A stretch of 64,000 bases of DNA from NCBI GenBank assembly GCA_016618085.1, contig JABLTG010000061.1, positions 1 through 64,000 on the forward strand, in the 5' to 3' direction. The notes under the pieces are model-generated. The model had not been told where the DNA came from and made no database searches. It was given only the letters and a program-made list of their open reading frames with translations. Below, piece by piece: positions 32,939 through 45,500 of this stretch; the first letter of the stretch is position 1, and the number at the start of each line of letters is the position of its first letter. The position numbers were made by a program, and so were the translations under genes. Origin of the DNA: Neovahlkampfia damariscottae. Lineage: Eukaryota > Heterolobosea > Selenaionea > Neovahlkampfiida > Neovahlkampfiidae.

Positions 32939-34078
32939 TTAATTTAAAATGTATTGACCAGTATACTGAATTGGAGAAGATCTCAACATTTGTTTTGTAG
33001 ATCCAACAACATGCATTGTATATAAGCCCATACATCCAATTGAAGTGAAACAGTTAATTGGATGTGATTTTACACGAATTGTATATTCAGAATTTGAATT
33101 TCCTTGAAATTGAACCCAATTTATCATTTTTGCAGTTGTAGATGATGCAATTACTTTTCTATTTGAATTTAAAACTTCTACAACAAATTGAAAATTCATT
33201 AAATTTGGAACAATTACAATTGAAATAATTTGATTTTCTGATGATTGTACAACATAAGAGTCAGGTGATAAAGCAACAGTAGTTGATGTCATGAATGAAG
33301 TATCAAGTTTTTTTTCTTTTGATAACTCTTGAGATCTTTGAAATGAATAATGTTCAAATAATGGCCATTTAATTTTTTTTGATGATTCCCAAATAGCTTC
33401 TGCAGTTGTAACAATTTCATCATTTGTATTTACATAGTCTCCTGAAGAATTTCTTTTATATCCATGAGATCCAATAGGACCTAATGGTCCCAATCCACCA
33501 AGAGCACCAAGAGGACCTTTATAGAGAGAATTTAAATCACAAAAATAATCATACCTATTGGTCCTAATATACTCCATATACCAAATTGCATCATATGTTT
33601 AGTAAAATCATTAATTCTTGGCATTACAGTGAAATAAGATTCTCCTAATGGTCCATATTTTGACATTGGACCTTCAGGATGATTTAATGGTCCATTTACC
33701 ATAATATATCTTCTTATGGCATTCCAATCAACAAATAATTTAAATATTGCAGTAGGATCATATGTATTAGATCCAAGAGGGCCTAAAGGACCAAGAGGAC
33801 CTTTTTTTTTTGAAAATTTAAAAAAAAAATTTAGTCGAACCTAATGCTCCTAAAGCACCAACATAACCTAGACATGTAAGAGCTGCTGTTTCAGGTTTTG
33901 TTGCTTGTGAGCCCCAAATATAAAATTCACAAGGAAATATTGAACAGTTATGAGGTTCAGGATTTACGGATGAAAGTTTTGTCATTTCATAAAGTGATTC
34001 TCCACTTGTATATTTTGTGGTTATTAAACTGAATAGACTCAACATCAAAAGGAGAGTGACCACTGATTGCATCTTCAT
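32939..34078 (-). CDS. Secreted protein with GPLGxLG repeat linkers, unknown function
   Basis: Three exons: 34078-33841, 33800-33555, 33516-32939 (introns 40 and 38 nt), 353 aa. A signal peptide (about 1-22) precedes a segment with four cysteines. Two short linkers of Gly-Pro-Leu/Ala-Leu-Gly repeats (YVGALGALGPLGPLGPLG; LGPIGPLGALGGLGPLGPIG) flank a central block that also holds GPLNHPEGP and GPLGESYF. The C-terminal 110 residues look like a beta-sandwich similar to the pre-peptidase C-terminal type (SSENQIISIVIVPNLMNFQF...YTIRVKSHP). Both introns split the repeat at the same kind of Gly codon, as if the linker grew by exon-edge duplication. This is not collagen, because the triplet lacks Gly at every third position throughout. 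The function is unknown. Confidence 0.82.
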
Positions 34079-34246
34079 GGTTCTGTTATTTTGGTTGAGT
34101 GTTTGTCTGATTGGCCAGTAATATTCTTCCAATTTGAAACCAGTTTATAGTGAATCTTTATTTATCCGAAACCAGATTTTATTTTTCTTTTTCAAAATGA
34201 ATAACTTTATTCGAAATTGAATCTTAATTGGTCAACTTGGTCAAGA

Positions 34247-35867
34247 ATGAAAATTATTGAAGAGAAATCAGTGCATGAATCTATAAAGTCTGTTTATTGG
34301 TCACCAACTATGGATTTATATGGTACTATTTATAAAGAGAATGCTCTATTGGTACAAAGATTAAACTTTCAAAAAATCCACTCTAAAACTTTTGATTCAA
34401 AGATTTTGAATTTATTTTGGAGACCAGATGGAAGAATGATATCAGTAGGTAATTACTACTAGCTTAAAATTTAATTTTTTTCAAAGTTTTTGAAAATGGA
34501 AAAGTTTTAATTTTAGAAATTGAAGAATTGAATATTTTGAACGAAATTAATTTGAATGAAGAAGTGACTCAAATATTTTGGAATTTTATTGAACAAGAAG
34601 AAGAAGAAGAAGAAAGTCAAAACGAAGAAAACGAAGAATTATTAAAAAAATATAATATACTATGTATTTGTACAAATGAAACCATTAAATTATAGTAAGA
34701 GAAAGTGATTTAAGTTTTATAAATTTTATAGTTCATATGGTATTTTATTTTTAAAAGAAATTGATATATCAAAATTAAATTTAATTAAAATTTCATTAAT
34801 GAACTCATTATTGAGTTTAATAGTATTATCAAATGAAGTTGATGATATGAGGGAATTTACAATTTTAAAATTAAAAATAGAAATGAATTCAAAAAAGGAA
34901 ATGAAAGAAATAAAATTAAAAAATTTAATTTCAAATTTAAATCAATTGATTAATGAAGATTTAAACAATTTTTCAATTGAATATTCAAAAAATTTAATTA
35001 AAAAAAAAGAAATGATACCTCTATTCGCAAGAGGAATTTCATTGGATAATTTTGAACAAGAAGAAGAAGTGAATACACAAAAATATTTAATTAAGAATTT
35101 ACCAAATGAAGAAGTATTATTGAATATTTATAAGAAAATGAATCAAATATTTGAAAATATTTTACAAATTTCATCTGAATTAAATATGAATGAAAAAGAT
35201 GAATTCATTAAAGACTTATTTAAATTATATTCAAAAATTGAAAAATATTTTAAAATTTTTGTTGAAGAAATTAACTTGGTACAGAATGCAAATGATTGGT
35301 TAATGAATCAAAATGAAAATCAAAAATTTGATATTCATAGAATATTTGATTTTTTTAAATTTAGTTTTGAATTACCTTCATTAGAAAGTATTCATTTTGA
35401 AATGGAAAATGAAAAATCAAATAATGAAAAAATTGAACAAGTTTTTAAATTTGTTTCTTATTTTTTACCTTCATTTTATGTAATTTCTATTCATTTAAAT
35501 TCACTTTTCTTTTTAGATTTTTGAAGAATTTCAATTTGTTTCATTCATTTCAATGGAAGATAATTTCTTAAAAATATTAAAATATAAAAACGATTCAAAA
35601 AGTATTGAAGTTGATGATTTTATTGATATTACAACATTAAATTCATTTTATCATTTTGAAAATTATAATCAAGAAATATTCTTTTTTTTATCTGAAAATG
35701 AAATATTTCAATCAAACTGTCAACAAGAGAATGATGAAGATGAAAAATTTATCAAATTAGAATCAAAAGAAGAAGAAGAAGTTGAAATTGTTTCTTTAAA
35801 TCTGAGTAAAAGAGGTATTGGTAGTTTTATTACATCAAAAAATGAAATGAAAATATTTGAAATTTAA
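34247..35867 (+). CDS. ANAPC4: Anaphase-promoting complex subunit 4
   Basis: Four exons: 34247-34448, 34487-34694, 34732-35479, 35517-35867 (introns 37-38 nt), 502 aa. APC4 is a scaffold of the anaphase-promoting complex, the cell-cycle ubiquitin ligase. The N-terminus is diagnostic: EEKSVHESIKSVYWSPTMD (family: EK.lP..v..m.WcPtmDL), a VQRLNFQKI segment, WRPDGRMISVG and FENGKVLILEIE, the start of its WD40 propeller. The remainder is the helical long domain (NLNQLINEDLN, NDWLMNQNENQ). It is shorter than animal APC4. GATTGG/ATTGGTC elements precede the ATG. Confidence 0.85.
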
Positions 35868-35877
35868 TAAGACTCTT

Positions 35878-35990
35878 GGACAATTCGTCGCGTTACTACA
35901 ATAAACTTTAGTTTTCAAGTGTTTTTGAGCAATAAGTGGAGTTACTCATAATGCATCATTTATTGCACAAAATGTAATTTGTTTTCTCAA
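35878..35990. repeat. Dispersed intergenic element, copy A
   Basis: Bases from about 35878 contain GGACAATTCGTC, AATAAACTTTAGTTTTCAA and CAATAAGTG in that order. The same blocks, with matching order and similar spacing, recur at 47150-47230 (GGGCAATTCGTC, AATAAACGTTAGTTTTCAA, CAATAAGTG). Both copies sit directly 5' of a broken gene on the plus strand. It may be a shared promoter or 5' region of a gene or element family, or a small mobile element; its ends are not clear. Confidence 0.55.
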
Positions 35991-36098
35991 TAGGTCAACA
36001 AAAAAATAATAACAAAGTTAAAAAAGAAACTTCTCAAATAAAACAGAACTTACAAGTAGACGAATTAGATGAATTATTACAAAAAATAGAAACTTAAA

Positions 36099-36405
36099 AT
36101 GTTAAAAATTTCTTTAAAATTCACTGAAGTATTCAGAGAACTAAAAAAAAAGAAAAAGAAACCATATTATGGGCATTTTCGATGTCATTCTTGTAAAAAA
36201 CAATGTAAATCTGGAAATAGTTGGGTTGATTGCTATCAAAATTGCAAGATATGCAAGAAAAAAGTACAAGCATATAAATTGGAATTCAGAAAACCAGGCA
36301 ACTCAGATAGAAAAGGTGACAAGCATCACCCAGAAGAATTTTGAGAAAAAATGCAAGGACTTAGGTTATTATTGCAGAGATGGCACTGATTCAGATTCAG
36401 ATTGA
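36099..36405 (+). pseudogene. 3CxxC-type zinc-finger gene, apparently broken
   Basis: The frame from 36099 encodes KKKPYYGHFRCHSCKKQC, then DCYQNCKICKKKVQAYKL, a good match to the 3CxxC (ZAR1/receptor-transporter-like) zinc finger. It reads on to HHPEEF and then hits TGA. In the next frame the continuation KKCKDLGYYCRDGTDSDSD runs to 36405; this is what should follow, because the family ends H....CxxC...G..C. A TGA stands where Cys is expected, and one base too many follows. I therefore call a degraded copy or an assembly error. An upstream Lys/Gln-rich ORF piece (35990-36095) may be its 5' part. It lies just downstream of repeat copy A. Confidence 0.55.
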
Positions 36406-36517
36406 ACAGCTTTAGTATTAGTTGTCCCAAGTCTTACTAAAAATTACAATAAATAACTTAATCTTCGACTTGAAAATAAAGTTTATTGTCATAAGGATCA
36501 CCAATTGTCCAAGAATC

Positions 36518-37396
36518 TTAATATTTAACTTTTTTTTTTCTTTTTCTTTTTTCAAATTCATTTTCAGAATCTTCTTCGTCTTCTTCACTTGAAGTTTCAT
36601 GTTTTCTTTTTTTTGTTAATTTTTCAACAGAATCAATTAACATTTCTTTTTTATCTTCATCTTTTGTAATTGTCTTTTTTTTTGGTCCTTTTGATAATAT
36701 TTCAATTTTTTGTAATCTCAATGCATGTGCTGCTTTTTCACTATTTTTTGTTTGATCATCTAAAATGAAGAAATTATGACCTACTCTTAAAGTTGGAACA
36801 TTTACATAATTGGTTGTGATATATTTTCTTAATTCTGATCTATCTGTTGCAACCATATACTTTTCAGGATTAAATTGACCTAATAACTTTGCAATAGATT
36901 GTCCACCTATTAAGAGTTAATTGGATTAATAACTCTCTAAAAAATACCTGAAGTCAATTGTTTCACAAATTCAAATGGGTATTTCAATTTTTTTGTTGAT
37001 GGTAAAACCTCAAATTCATCAAAACCATCAACTACTTTTTGATATTCTCCTTTTTTTCTATTTTGAATTTAAACAAATGAAATATTTTTACGCTTTGTTC
37101 TGTTCTGTTATATCATGTTTTGTATTTTCAGTGATATCTATTGAGAATTGAGTTAATTTTTATCTTATTTTACAGAGTTTAAAATTATTTGAACTTGTAT
37201 TTAAAACTACTTCCAATTGATTTTTGACTGCAATATTTTTTTGAAGAATTCTAATAACAACTTCAGTGTCCACTGATTGTATTTTAGGTATTTTTTAATT
37301 ACGAATTATTTTATATGGTTTTGTTATATTAAAATTGTGCTCATAAAAAGCCAATACTTTCTTTGCCTTACGAATGAGTTTACTTTTTTCTGGCAT
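36518..37396 (-). CDS. UTP23: rRNA-processing protein UTP23 (PIN-like, small-subunit processome)
   Basis: Five exons: 37396-37303, 37272-37174, 37137-37092, 37057-36949, 36907-36518, giving 245 aa. The N-terminus KLIRKAKKVLAFYEHNFNITKPYKIILD matches the Fcf1/Utp23 entry into the PIN fold (KKxLxFxxxNFxxxEPYxIxxD). VVLNTSSNNFKL and SIAKLLGQFNPEKYMVATDRSELRKYI match the later PIN segments. The C-terminal third is Lys/Glu-rich, normal for nucleolar proteins. Catalytic acids are incomplete, as in Utp23. The introns are 30-41 nt. The ATG sits five bases from a CCAATCAA. Fcf1 is the alternative, but the charged tail and weak active site favour Utp23. Confidence 0.85.
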
Positions 37397-37493
37397 CTCT
37401 GACCAATCAAATTGTTTCTTTTTTTTCTTTGAAATATAAGATGCTCCATGGATGAATGAGAAATCATTATAAAAACAACTTTTATTTGATATC

Positions 37494-38437
37494 TCAAAAT
37501 GAATATTTTTCTTGTGTTAATTTTTCTGTTAGTTTCCAAAGTTCATTTGCATTTTCATGAGATACAACTTTTGGGTGTGGTTGAATTTTACAATTATCCA
37601 AGAAATTACCACCTTTATTTTATAGATGGGTGTATAGCAGTATAGACAGTACATGCAGATCCTTGTTCAATTGATTTTCCTATGATGGAGAGAAATAAGA
37701 ATTTTGAAATTGCTTCTCTAGATTCTTACATTTTCTTTTATCAATTCAATATCATCAAATTTAACTTGTTTCATTCTTGAATAAAATGCAGAAGAAACAA
37801 CAACAATTCTTCTTTCTCCAATAGTTTTTTTCATGAAAGGTAATAACTTCATTGTTAAACGATGATAACTAAAATGATTTATTCCAATTTGTGCTTCAAA
37901 GCCATCTTTTGTTTTGACAACTTGATCACGATACAATACACCTGTAACATATATTAGTACAAAAAAGGTTAATATTACCAGCATTTAATACTAAAATATG
38001 CAAATCGAGGTGTAATTCTTCAAAGGTTTTCACAAATGTTTGTACACTTTCTTTATCACCCAAATCAAGAGGTATTATATCAATCTTGGATTCTCTATGA
38101 AGAGTAATTATTTCTTTTTTGGCTAATTTTAATTTTTCTTCATCTCTTCCTGATAAAATAACATGAGCACCTTTTGATGCAAACACTCTGGCTGTTTCTT
38201 TTCCAATTCCTGTATTTGAGCCTGTCACAATTATTATTTTTCCATTTAAATTTAATCCTTTTGAGACTTCTTCGGCAGTTGAGTTGCTATTGAAACCATC
38301 TTCAGTTGTGTGAAAGGTTGTATGTGCACATAATAAACATAAAAGAAAAAGTATAAAAATACAATACTAAAGAGAATGTATCTTAAAACTGGTGAGTATA
38401 AGAGAAATTCCACTGTAGTGGATAAATATGAGCTCAA
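37494..38437 (-). CDS. Short-chain dehydrogenase, retinol dehydrogenase/WWOX-like, gene model incomplete
   Basis: Recognisable blocks are GKIIIVTGSNTGIGKETARVF (38260-38190), HVILSGRDEEKLKLAKKEI, ILVLNAG, GINHFSYHRLTMKLLPFM and VVVSSAFYS. The expected YxxSK is not obvious after intron 37942-37978, so the active site is uncertain. A second intron is 37680-37729. The C-terminal part reads EQGSACTVYTAIHPSIK and then, one base out of frame, GGNFLDNCKIQPHP, LWKLTEKL; both halves are conserved in the family, so either the sequence has an indel in the A-rich tract near 37620 or the gene is decaying. The N-terminus is also unresolved: the frame feeding NLNGK has no ATG, although a 47-nt intron (38367-38413) would link it to a hydrophobic leader. 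Confidence 0.65.
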
Positions 38438-38528
38438 ACCTATTTATTTTAAACTTTGTTGTGATTGGTGGATAATTTAACATCCAATAAAAACAAAGAT
38501 TCAAAAATTCTCTTTTGGGGAGCTTTAT

Positions 38529-41500
38529 TTAAAATAGTGATTTCCATTCAACTTTACCCAAAATTGTATCTATTTTTTCAGGTACAACTGGAAGTGGATC
38601 TTTTTCACCTTCAATTGGAGGTGGAGTAAATTCTAATTCTAAAATTAATGTTGAATCTTCAATCAATTTTATAAATTTTGCAAATTCAATTTGAATATCT
38701 TGTGCATCTTGATAATATTTAAAGAATATCAAATTTTCAATCATTTCTTTCATTTTATCTATAAAGAGAGGATTGTTTAAATATAAATATTATTCATACT
38801 TTGTTTTTCAATTGATGGAATTAATGAATATAAACGTTTAACCAATAAATCTTGTTCAAATGGAGAACCTTTTTTTAATTTATTTCTTGCTGATTTCTTT
38901 TTTGAAATGGATTGTCTTGAAGATGTTGTTGATGTTGTTGATGTTGCAGTAGAAGATGATAAAATTGAAACACCAGAATAACCAGATTGAATTGAAGATG
39001 TATCTGAGAAATCATCATTTAAATTTTCTTTTTCATGATGAGCACCACCAATATAATAAATTATATTTTCTTTATGTTTTAATTCTTCTCTTAATTCTAA
39101 TAATCTAGTCAAATATTTTTCAAATTTTTCAATTGATTCTTTTATATCTTTCAATTCTTCTTTTGATTTCTTTAATATTTCTGGTTTTAAATTTGTTTCA
39201 ATTAAATCAAATCGATTTGAATTTATTGATAATTTTAATGATTCATTCCAAAATGAATGTTTACATAAAATATCAATGGATTCATCAACATTATTTAAAT
39301 ATTCTTTTAAAATATATGATATATTTAAATATTCTTTCTTTTCTTTTAATACTTTAATTAATGAATCAGATATTTCTTTAATAACATCTTTTGATTGGTT
39401 TAATTTTTTTGATAATGTAAATGTATGAATAAAATCACCATCTTTAATAAATGAATTTTGTGATTTTTCAATAAAATCACCTTTTAAATAAATCAAACCA
39501 GATTGTTTATAATTTTTAATTGAAAATAAGTAATCACCGTATTTTTCAAAGATTAAATTTAAAACTTCTTTTTCTTTTGAGAATAATTTAATTCCTTCTT
39601 CATATAATTGATTTTTTGAAATTAAATTTAAAATCTCATTTATTAAATTCTTCTTTTTCATTTCATCATTTTCACCAATCAAAACTTCTTCTTCTTTTTC
39701 CACAAATTGTTGGAAATAATATTTTGATAAATTTTGAAGACCCAATTCATACTTTTTTAAATAAGAATCAATTTTAAATCTTTGATAAAAAGTTTGATAT
39801 TTTTGTAAATCTTCCAAAAAATTCAAATACTCTTTTGGATCCTTTTGTGATTTTTTTGCGATAATTTTAACCATTTCAAAATCATACATTCCTAATGCAA
39901 TATCAAATAATTTATCAACATCAGATAAAAATATCAAATATTTCAATCCTTGATCTGATAAATCCAAATCCTTCATATTTTTCAAGTATAATAATGCTTC
40001 TTCTAAAAATGTATTTTGTTTAACATATGTTGTTAATATTGATGTTATATATTTCTTTTCATTTTCTTTTTTCATCATATCTCTTAAATTTGAACAAATT
40101 AAATTTAATTTTTCTTTCTTTTCTTCTTCTTCTTCTTGTTTATCATTGGTCAATAATAATGGTTCATAAAAAGTTGAATAAATTGTTTTAGTAACATTAT
40201 CATTATTTAGTTGAGTTATAAATAAATTTAAATATTCAATATTATCTTCAATTTGTAAAATAAAATCTTTTAAGTTATTTAAAAATAATTTTGGATTATG
40301 ATCATAAATCAAATTCATATCAATCTTTTAAAGAAATTAAAAATATTATCTTTTTCTTCTTACTTTATGTTTTCTAATTAAAAATATTGATTCTTTATAA
40401 TTCTTTTCATTTAAAAGATTAAATAAACAAGATAATAATAATCTTCTTGGATAAATACCTTCTAAATTACCTCTCGGCATTTGAAGAACAACTTTAAAAT
40501 CAAATGGAATGGATGAAATAATTTTTCCACCTCTTTCAATTGAACGAAATGTTTCATTATTTTTTACATTTTTTTGATTAATTTCATCAAATATTAAATC
40601 TAATGATTCATGACTGTGATTGGTCAACAAAATATGATGTCTTACTTTAAATTGATTAATCTTAATTCATGATTAAATGTTGTATATAATAAATAATCAT
40701 TATGAATGGTAAAAGATGTGCAATTTGAAATTATAATTTTTGAATTTAAATATAAAACACCTCTTTCAGTTAATCCAAATAAAAATAATAATTTCTTTTT
40801 TAAAGATAATATTTGATAACATGGGTTTGAAAATGAGTATTCATTGGATACTTTTAATTCTTTTTCATTTTTATTGAAAAGATAAACTTGACCAATAGAA
40901 TTTTGAATCCAAATTGAGTCATTTGCATTGCCAATCATTTTTATAATTTTTTCATTTTTTTTAAATTTCCAAATTTCAATTGATTCTTTTTTTTCAAAAT
41001 CAAAAAAGTATAAACTATCAGAGTTATCATTTAATCCATATTTAATAAAATAAAAATCTAAATTTGAATTGATTGGTGTAATTAAATTCAAATTTTTTAA
41101 ATTTTGAATTCTTTCAATTTTAATTGGATTTATTGAAAAGGTAGGTGGTTTCTTTGAATTATCTTCATATTTAAAAATATCAATAAATTCATTTGAATAA
41201 AAAATAAAAATATTCTTTTCCCAAAATGAAACTGAATTAATTGAATAATCAGTTTCAATTTTAGTACATGACATTGGTGGTGGAATTAAACAATATTTTA
41301 AAGGTGTTAATAATAATTGTTTTCTATCAATCACTGAAATTAAACTTGAATTATCTTTTGATAAATGATGAATTGAATTGGATATTTCCCATTGAAATGA
41401 ATATGAATGATAATTACCCTTATTTGAAAAAGTATGAATTAAAAATAGATTATCTGAATCAAATTTAACAAATATTGGATATTCATTATTATTTCCAAAA

Positions 41501-42464
41501 TTTATAATTTCTTGTTTCAAGTACCAATGATAATTGTTTCTATACCATAATTGAATCATTGGTTGATTTGAATTTGAAGGTGTAAAAAATATTGATAATA
41601 TTTCAGAATTTGAATTCCATTCTAAATTATGAATTTTAGACTTTCCTTTTTCTAAGAGAAATTCATAATGTTGTAATCCATTCTTTTCAAAAAATAAAAC
41701 ATTCGTTTCGTCTTTTTCCTTCTTGTATTGTACTGCTGTAATTAAACTACCATCAGGTTTCCAAGATGCAAATTTATCTAAATTATCTCTTTTTTCATTT
41801 TTTGATACAAAATTTCCATTCCTTTCATAAACTTTTAAACTTCTTTCTTTTTTTGAATTTATTCCATTTATAACTTGAAAAATTAAAAAGTTAGAAAACT
41901 TACCATAATATTCACCATCATTTCTCCATGAAATATCTGTTTCAAATGATATATCATCATTTATTTTTTCTTCTTCTTCATTGAAAATTAGATTTTCATA
42001 AATTGTGTCCCATTCTTTGTTCATTGATAAACATGTTTTATTTCGTGTGATGAATAAAACTATTTCTTCATTTGGTGACCATTTCATTTCTAATAATCCT
42101 TCTTGGAAGATACCAACAATTTCAATTTCTTTTGTAGTCAAAGAATAAGTTATAATTTCACCTAAATCTGAAATCATACATAAGTTTTCTTGTTCAGAAA
42201 TATATTTTAAACCTAAAATTTTTGATGCATCTTCCACTCCAGATTCTTCAGTTTTTAATTGTATTTTTGAAATCTAAAAAAGTAAGAAATAGGTTTGAAA
42301 GAGTATACTTTTCCTTCAGATCTATTAAATCCATATAGCATTCCATCTTCAGTGACAAAATAGTGAACTGAGTCTGAAACTTCGTCAGTCAAACCAACGA
42401 CTTTGAAATCTTTTTCTTGTCCAAAATTTATGAAAGATTTGTTCAGTAAAGTTAAATTCTTCAT
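38529..42464 (-). CDS. ELP1: Elongator complex protein 1 (IKAP)
   Basis: Five exons: 42464-42309, 42273-40647, 40614-40364, 40324-38800, 38758-38529, giving 1262 aa. ELP1 is the scaffold of Elongator, which modifies wobble uridine in tRNA. The start MKNLTLLNKSFINFG is family-like. The N-terminal half is a double WD40 propeller (EMKWSPNEEIVLFI, DISWRNDGEYYG, ASWKPDGSLITAVQ, LEWNSNSEILSIF). FKVVLQMPRGNLEGIYPRRLLL is the signature that ends the propeller. The remainder is helical TPR-like repeats, with a basic KKSARNKLKKGSPFEQDLLV segment like the tRNA-binding basic stretch. The second intron (40615-40646) carries CCAATCAC within its 32 nt, a motif otherwise seen at promoters here. Confidence 0.95.
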
Positions 42465-42579
42465 TCTTTTGTTAAATTTGTGAGAAAAAATAAAATCATC
42501 AACAAACCTTCAGTTGGTTCAATTTTAGAAAAGACAACAATTTGATTGGACAAAAATTGACTAAAAAAAAAACAACATT

Positions 42580-45500
42580 TTATTTTAAAAATTCCAAACT
42601 TGGATGATTTAAAAAGTATTTAGGTATTGTAATATTATCAAATTTCAAATCTAAATCAAAAATAGTTGTTTTTGAAGCATTAAAATTCACATTTGAATTT
42701 AACTTCAATTTCAATTTTGAATCATCAGAATCATGTTCATCAATCTTCCATTGATTTAATAATTTAATAATTGATGAATCTCTTTCTTCTTTTATATAAT
42801 TTGAAATTATCTTTTTAAAATATTAATGATGATGAAGTAACTTTACTTTTGAAATTTGATTCAAATTTAAACTTGGACAAATATCCTTTCTAATATCTTC
42901 TTCTAATAATAATATTTTATTATTTATTATCAAAACATCAGACACTTGTCTTGAATATTTAAACATTTCTCTTTTAAAAAAATGAAATTAGAATTTTAGT
43001 TATTACTTTGTATTTATGTTTAATTGTTCAAACCATTGTTCAAGTAAAGAAATGTACATTTTAATATGAACACCTCTGGCTGAATATGTTTTTGAATTTA
43101 AAATTGTATTAAATATAAATTTATCAATAAATTCACCAACATTTCGAAATAAATGATTTATAATTTCTATTTTTATAAAATTCTTTTTCATTGAAATATA
43201 ATGTTGATTTAATAATTTTTCAATATCAGTAGATACTTCAAAATATCCCATTGATTTTTTATCATCAAAAATAGCGGAAATGATTATATTTTCTAAATCT
43301 CTTGAAATATTATCTAAGATTAATAAATAAATATTTTCTAAAATTTGATGTAAAGAAATTAAAAATGTTGATATTTTTTCATTCTTTTCTTCTTTATCTA
43401 TTTGATTGGTCAAATTATTTTCTTCTTCTTTTTGTATCATTATATTATTTAAATAAATTGATTTAAATATTGGTAAATCTGATTTAATTTTAAATTCCTT
43501 TTTAAAATTTGAATAATTCTGAAATGAGTTTAAATAAATCTTTGGATATTCTAATTTTAATAAATTTAATAATTGATAAATTGAATTCAACCAAAAAGAT
43601 AAAATTGAATTATTATTTGAAAATCTATTTATATTAAACTCTAAAGATATTAAAATATTTTCAATAAAATTTAAATTTTGATTTTTAAAAGAGTTGGTAA
43701 AATTTAAAATTGATTTAAATAAAATTAAAGAATTAGTTGGTATTTCATGTTGAAATTCAGGTTCTTTTAATAAAATTGTATTCTCTAATATAAATTTTTC
43801 AATAGATTCTTTTAAAATTTCTTTTTCTTTTTCATTTAATTTTTCATTTTTTTTAGAGTCCAATTCCACTTGTTGATTCAATTTTTTTAATTCATTTTTT
43901 ATTTTTTCATTTTCATCATTTAAATGAATAAATTCATCATTTAAAAATATATTCTTTTCATTTAAATTTTCTAATTCTTCCTTTAAGTTTTCTAATTCTG
44001 TATTTAATGTTAATTCAACCATTTCTTTTTCTTTTTTTAATTTTAATTTTAATTCTTCAATAAATTCCAAATTTGAATTGAATTGATCATCCAATGAAAT
44101 GGATTCATTTTTAATTTTTCTTAATTCTTCTAATTCATTTTTTAATTCTATAATTTCAATTTTATATTTATTTTCATTATCCTTTAATTCATTTTCAATA
44201 TCTTTATTTTTCAAAATTAAATATTCTTCATCTTTTTTTAATCTTTTTATTTCTTGTTCTTTTTCTTCATTTAAAATATTTAATTCATTTGTTTGAATAT
44301 TTAATTGATTTAATATATTCTTTAATTCTTCATTATTTAATTTAATTTCATTCAATTCTTTTTCTTTTATATTTTTATCAACATATTTTTCTTTTATTTC
44401 ATCATTATTCTTTTTTAATTTTTCAATTTCTTCATTTAAATATAACATTTCATCATCTATTTTATTTCTTAATTTAATTATTTCTTTATTTTTTTCTTCT
44501 TTTAATAAATCTATTTTCTTTAATATTTCATTATCAAATTTAATTTTTAAATTCAAAATTTCTTCTTCTTTTTCTTTTTTTAATTTTTTAATTTCTTCTT
44601 TTGAAATGTTCATTTCTTCATATTTTTCATTAATTAATTCTTTAATTTCTTCTTCTTTTTCTTTTTTTAATTTTTTATTTTTTTCTTTTAATTTTAATAT
44701 TTCATCATTACATATTTCTTCTTCTTCTTTTTTCTTTATTTCTTCTTTTAATTCATTTTTTATTTTCATTTCATTCTTTAATCTAATATATTCTTCATCT
44801 TTAATTTGTTTCTCTTTATTCATTTCTTCTAATTTTTTATTCCATTCTTTTTCTAATTTATCAATATGATTAATCATTTCATTATTCTTTTCATTTAATT
44901 CAATTTGTTTTAATTCATTCATTTTCTTCATTTCATCTTTTAATTTTTCAATTTCTTTATTCATTTCATTAACTTTATCATTATTATTTTTCATTTTACT
45001 CTTTTCTTTTAAATCATTTTCTAATTCTATTTGTTTTAATTCATATAATTTAATAATATTATTTAAATCATCTTTTTCTTTTTCTTTTATCTTTAATTCA
45101 TCTTCAAATTCTTTCTTTTTTATTTCAATTTCATTTTTCTTTTCTTTTAATATTTCATTTTCTTCATTTAGTTTATTCAACTCATTCTCCTTTTCTTCAT
45201 TCTTTATCATTTCTTTTTCTTTTTCTTCTCTTAATTTCATCATTTCATCATTTATATTTTTGATTTCTTTTTCCTTTTCATCCTTCATTTGCATCATTTC
45301 ATCATTCAAAATATTGATTTCTTTCTCTTTTTCTTCTCTTAATTTCATCATTTCATTTTTAATATTTTTGATTTCTTTTTCCTTTTCATTCAATAAATTA
45401 ATATTCTTCCCTTTTTCTTCTCTTAATTCAATCATTTCTTCATTTATATTATCAATTTCTTCCTTTTCATCTTTCCTTTTCATCATTTCATCATTCAATA

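Noticed and set aside
33517-33577. Apparent start MEYIRTNRYDYF for the GPL-repeat protein
   Set aside because: It lies in a 38-nt intron; splicing from upstream joins two halves of a GPL repeat in frame.
32939-34078. Collagen-like protein
   Set aside because: The Gly-Pro-Leu runs are short and broken and lack a continuous Gly-X-Y triplet.
36334-36345. TGA read as Cys or selenocysteine in the 3CxxC gene
   Set aside because: A Cys is expected at this TGA, but the frame is also shifted by a base, and TGA works as a normal stop in other genes of the window.
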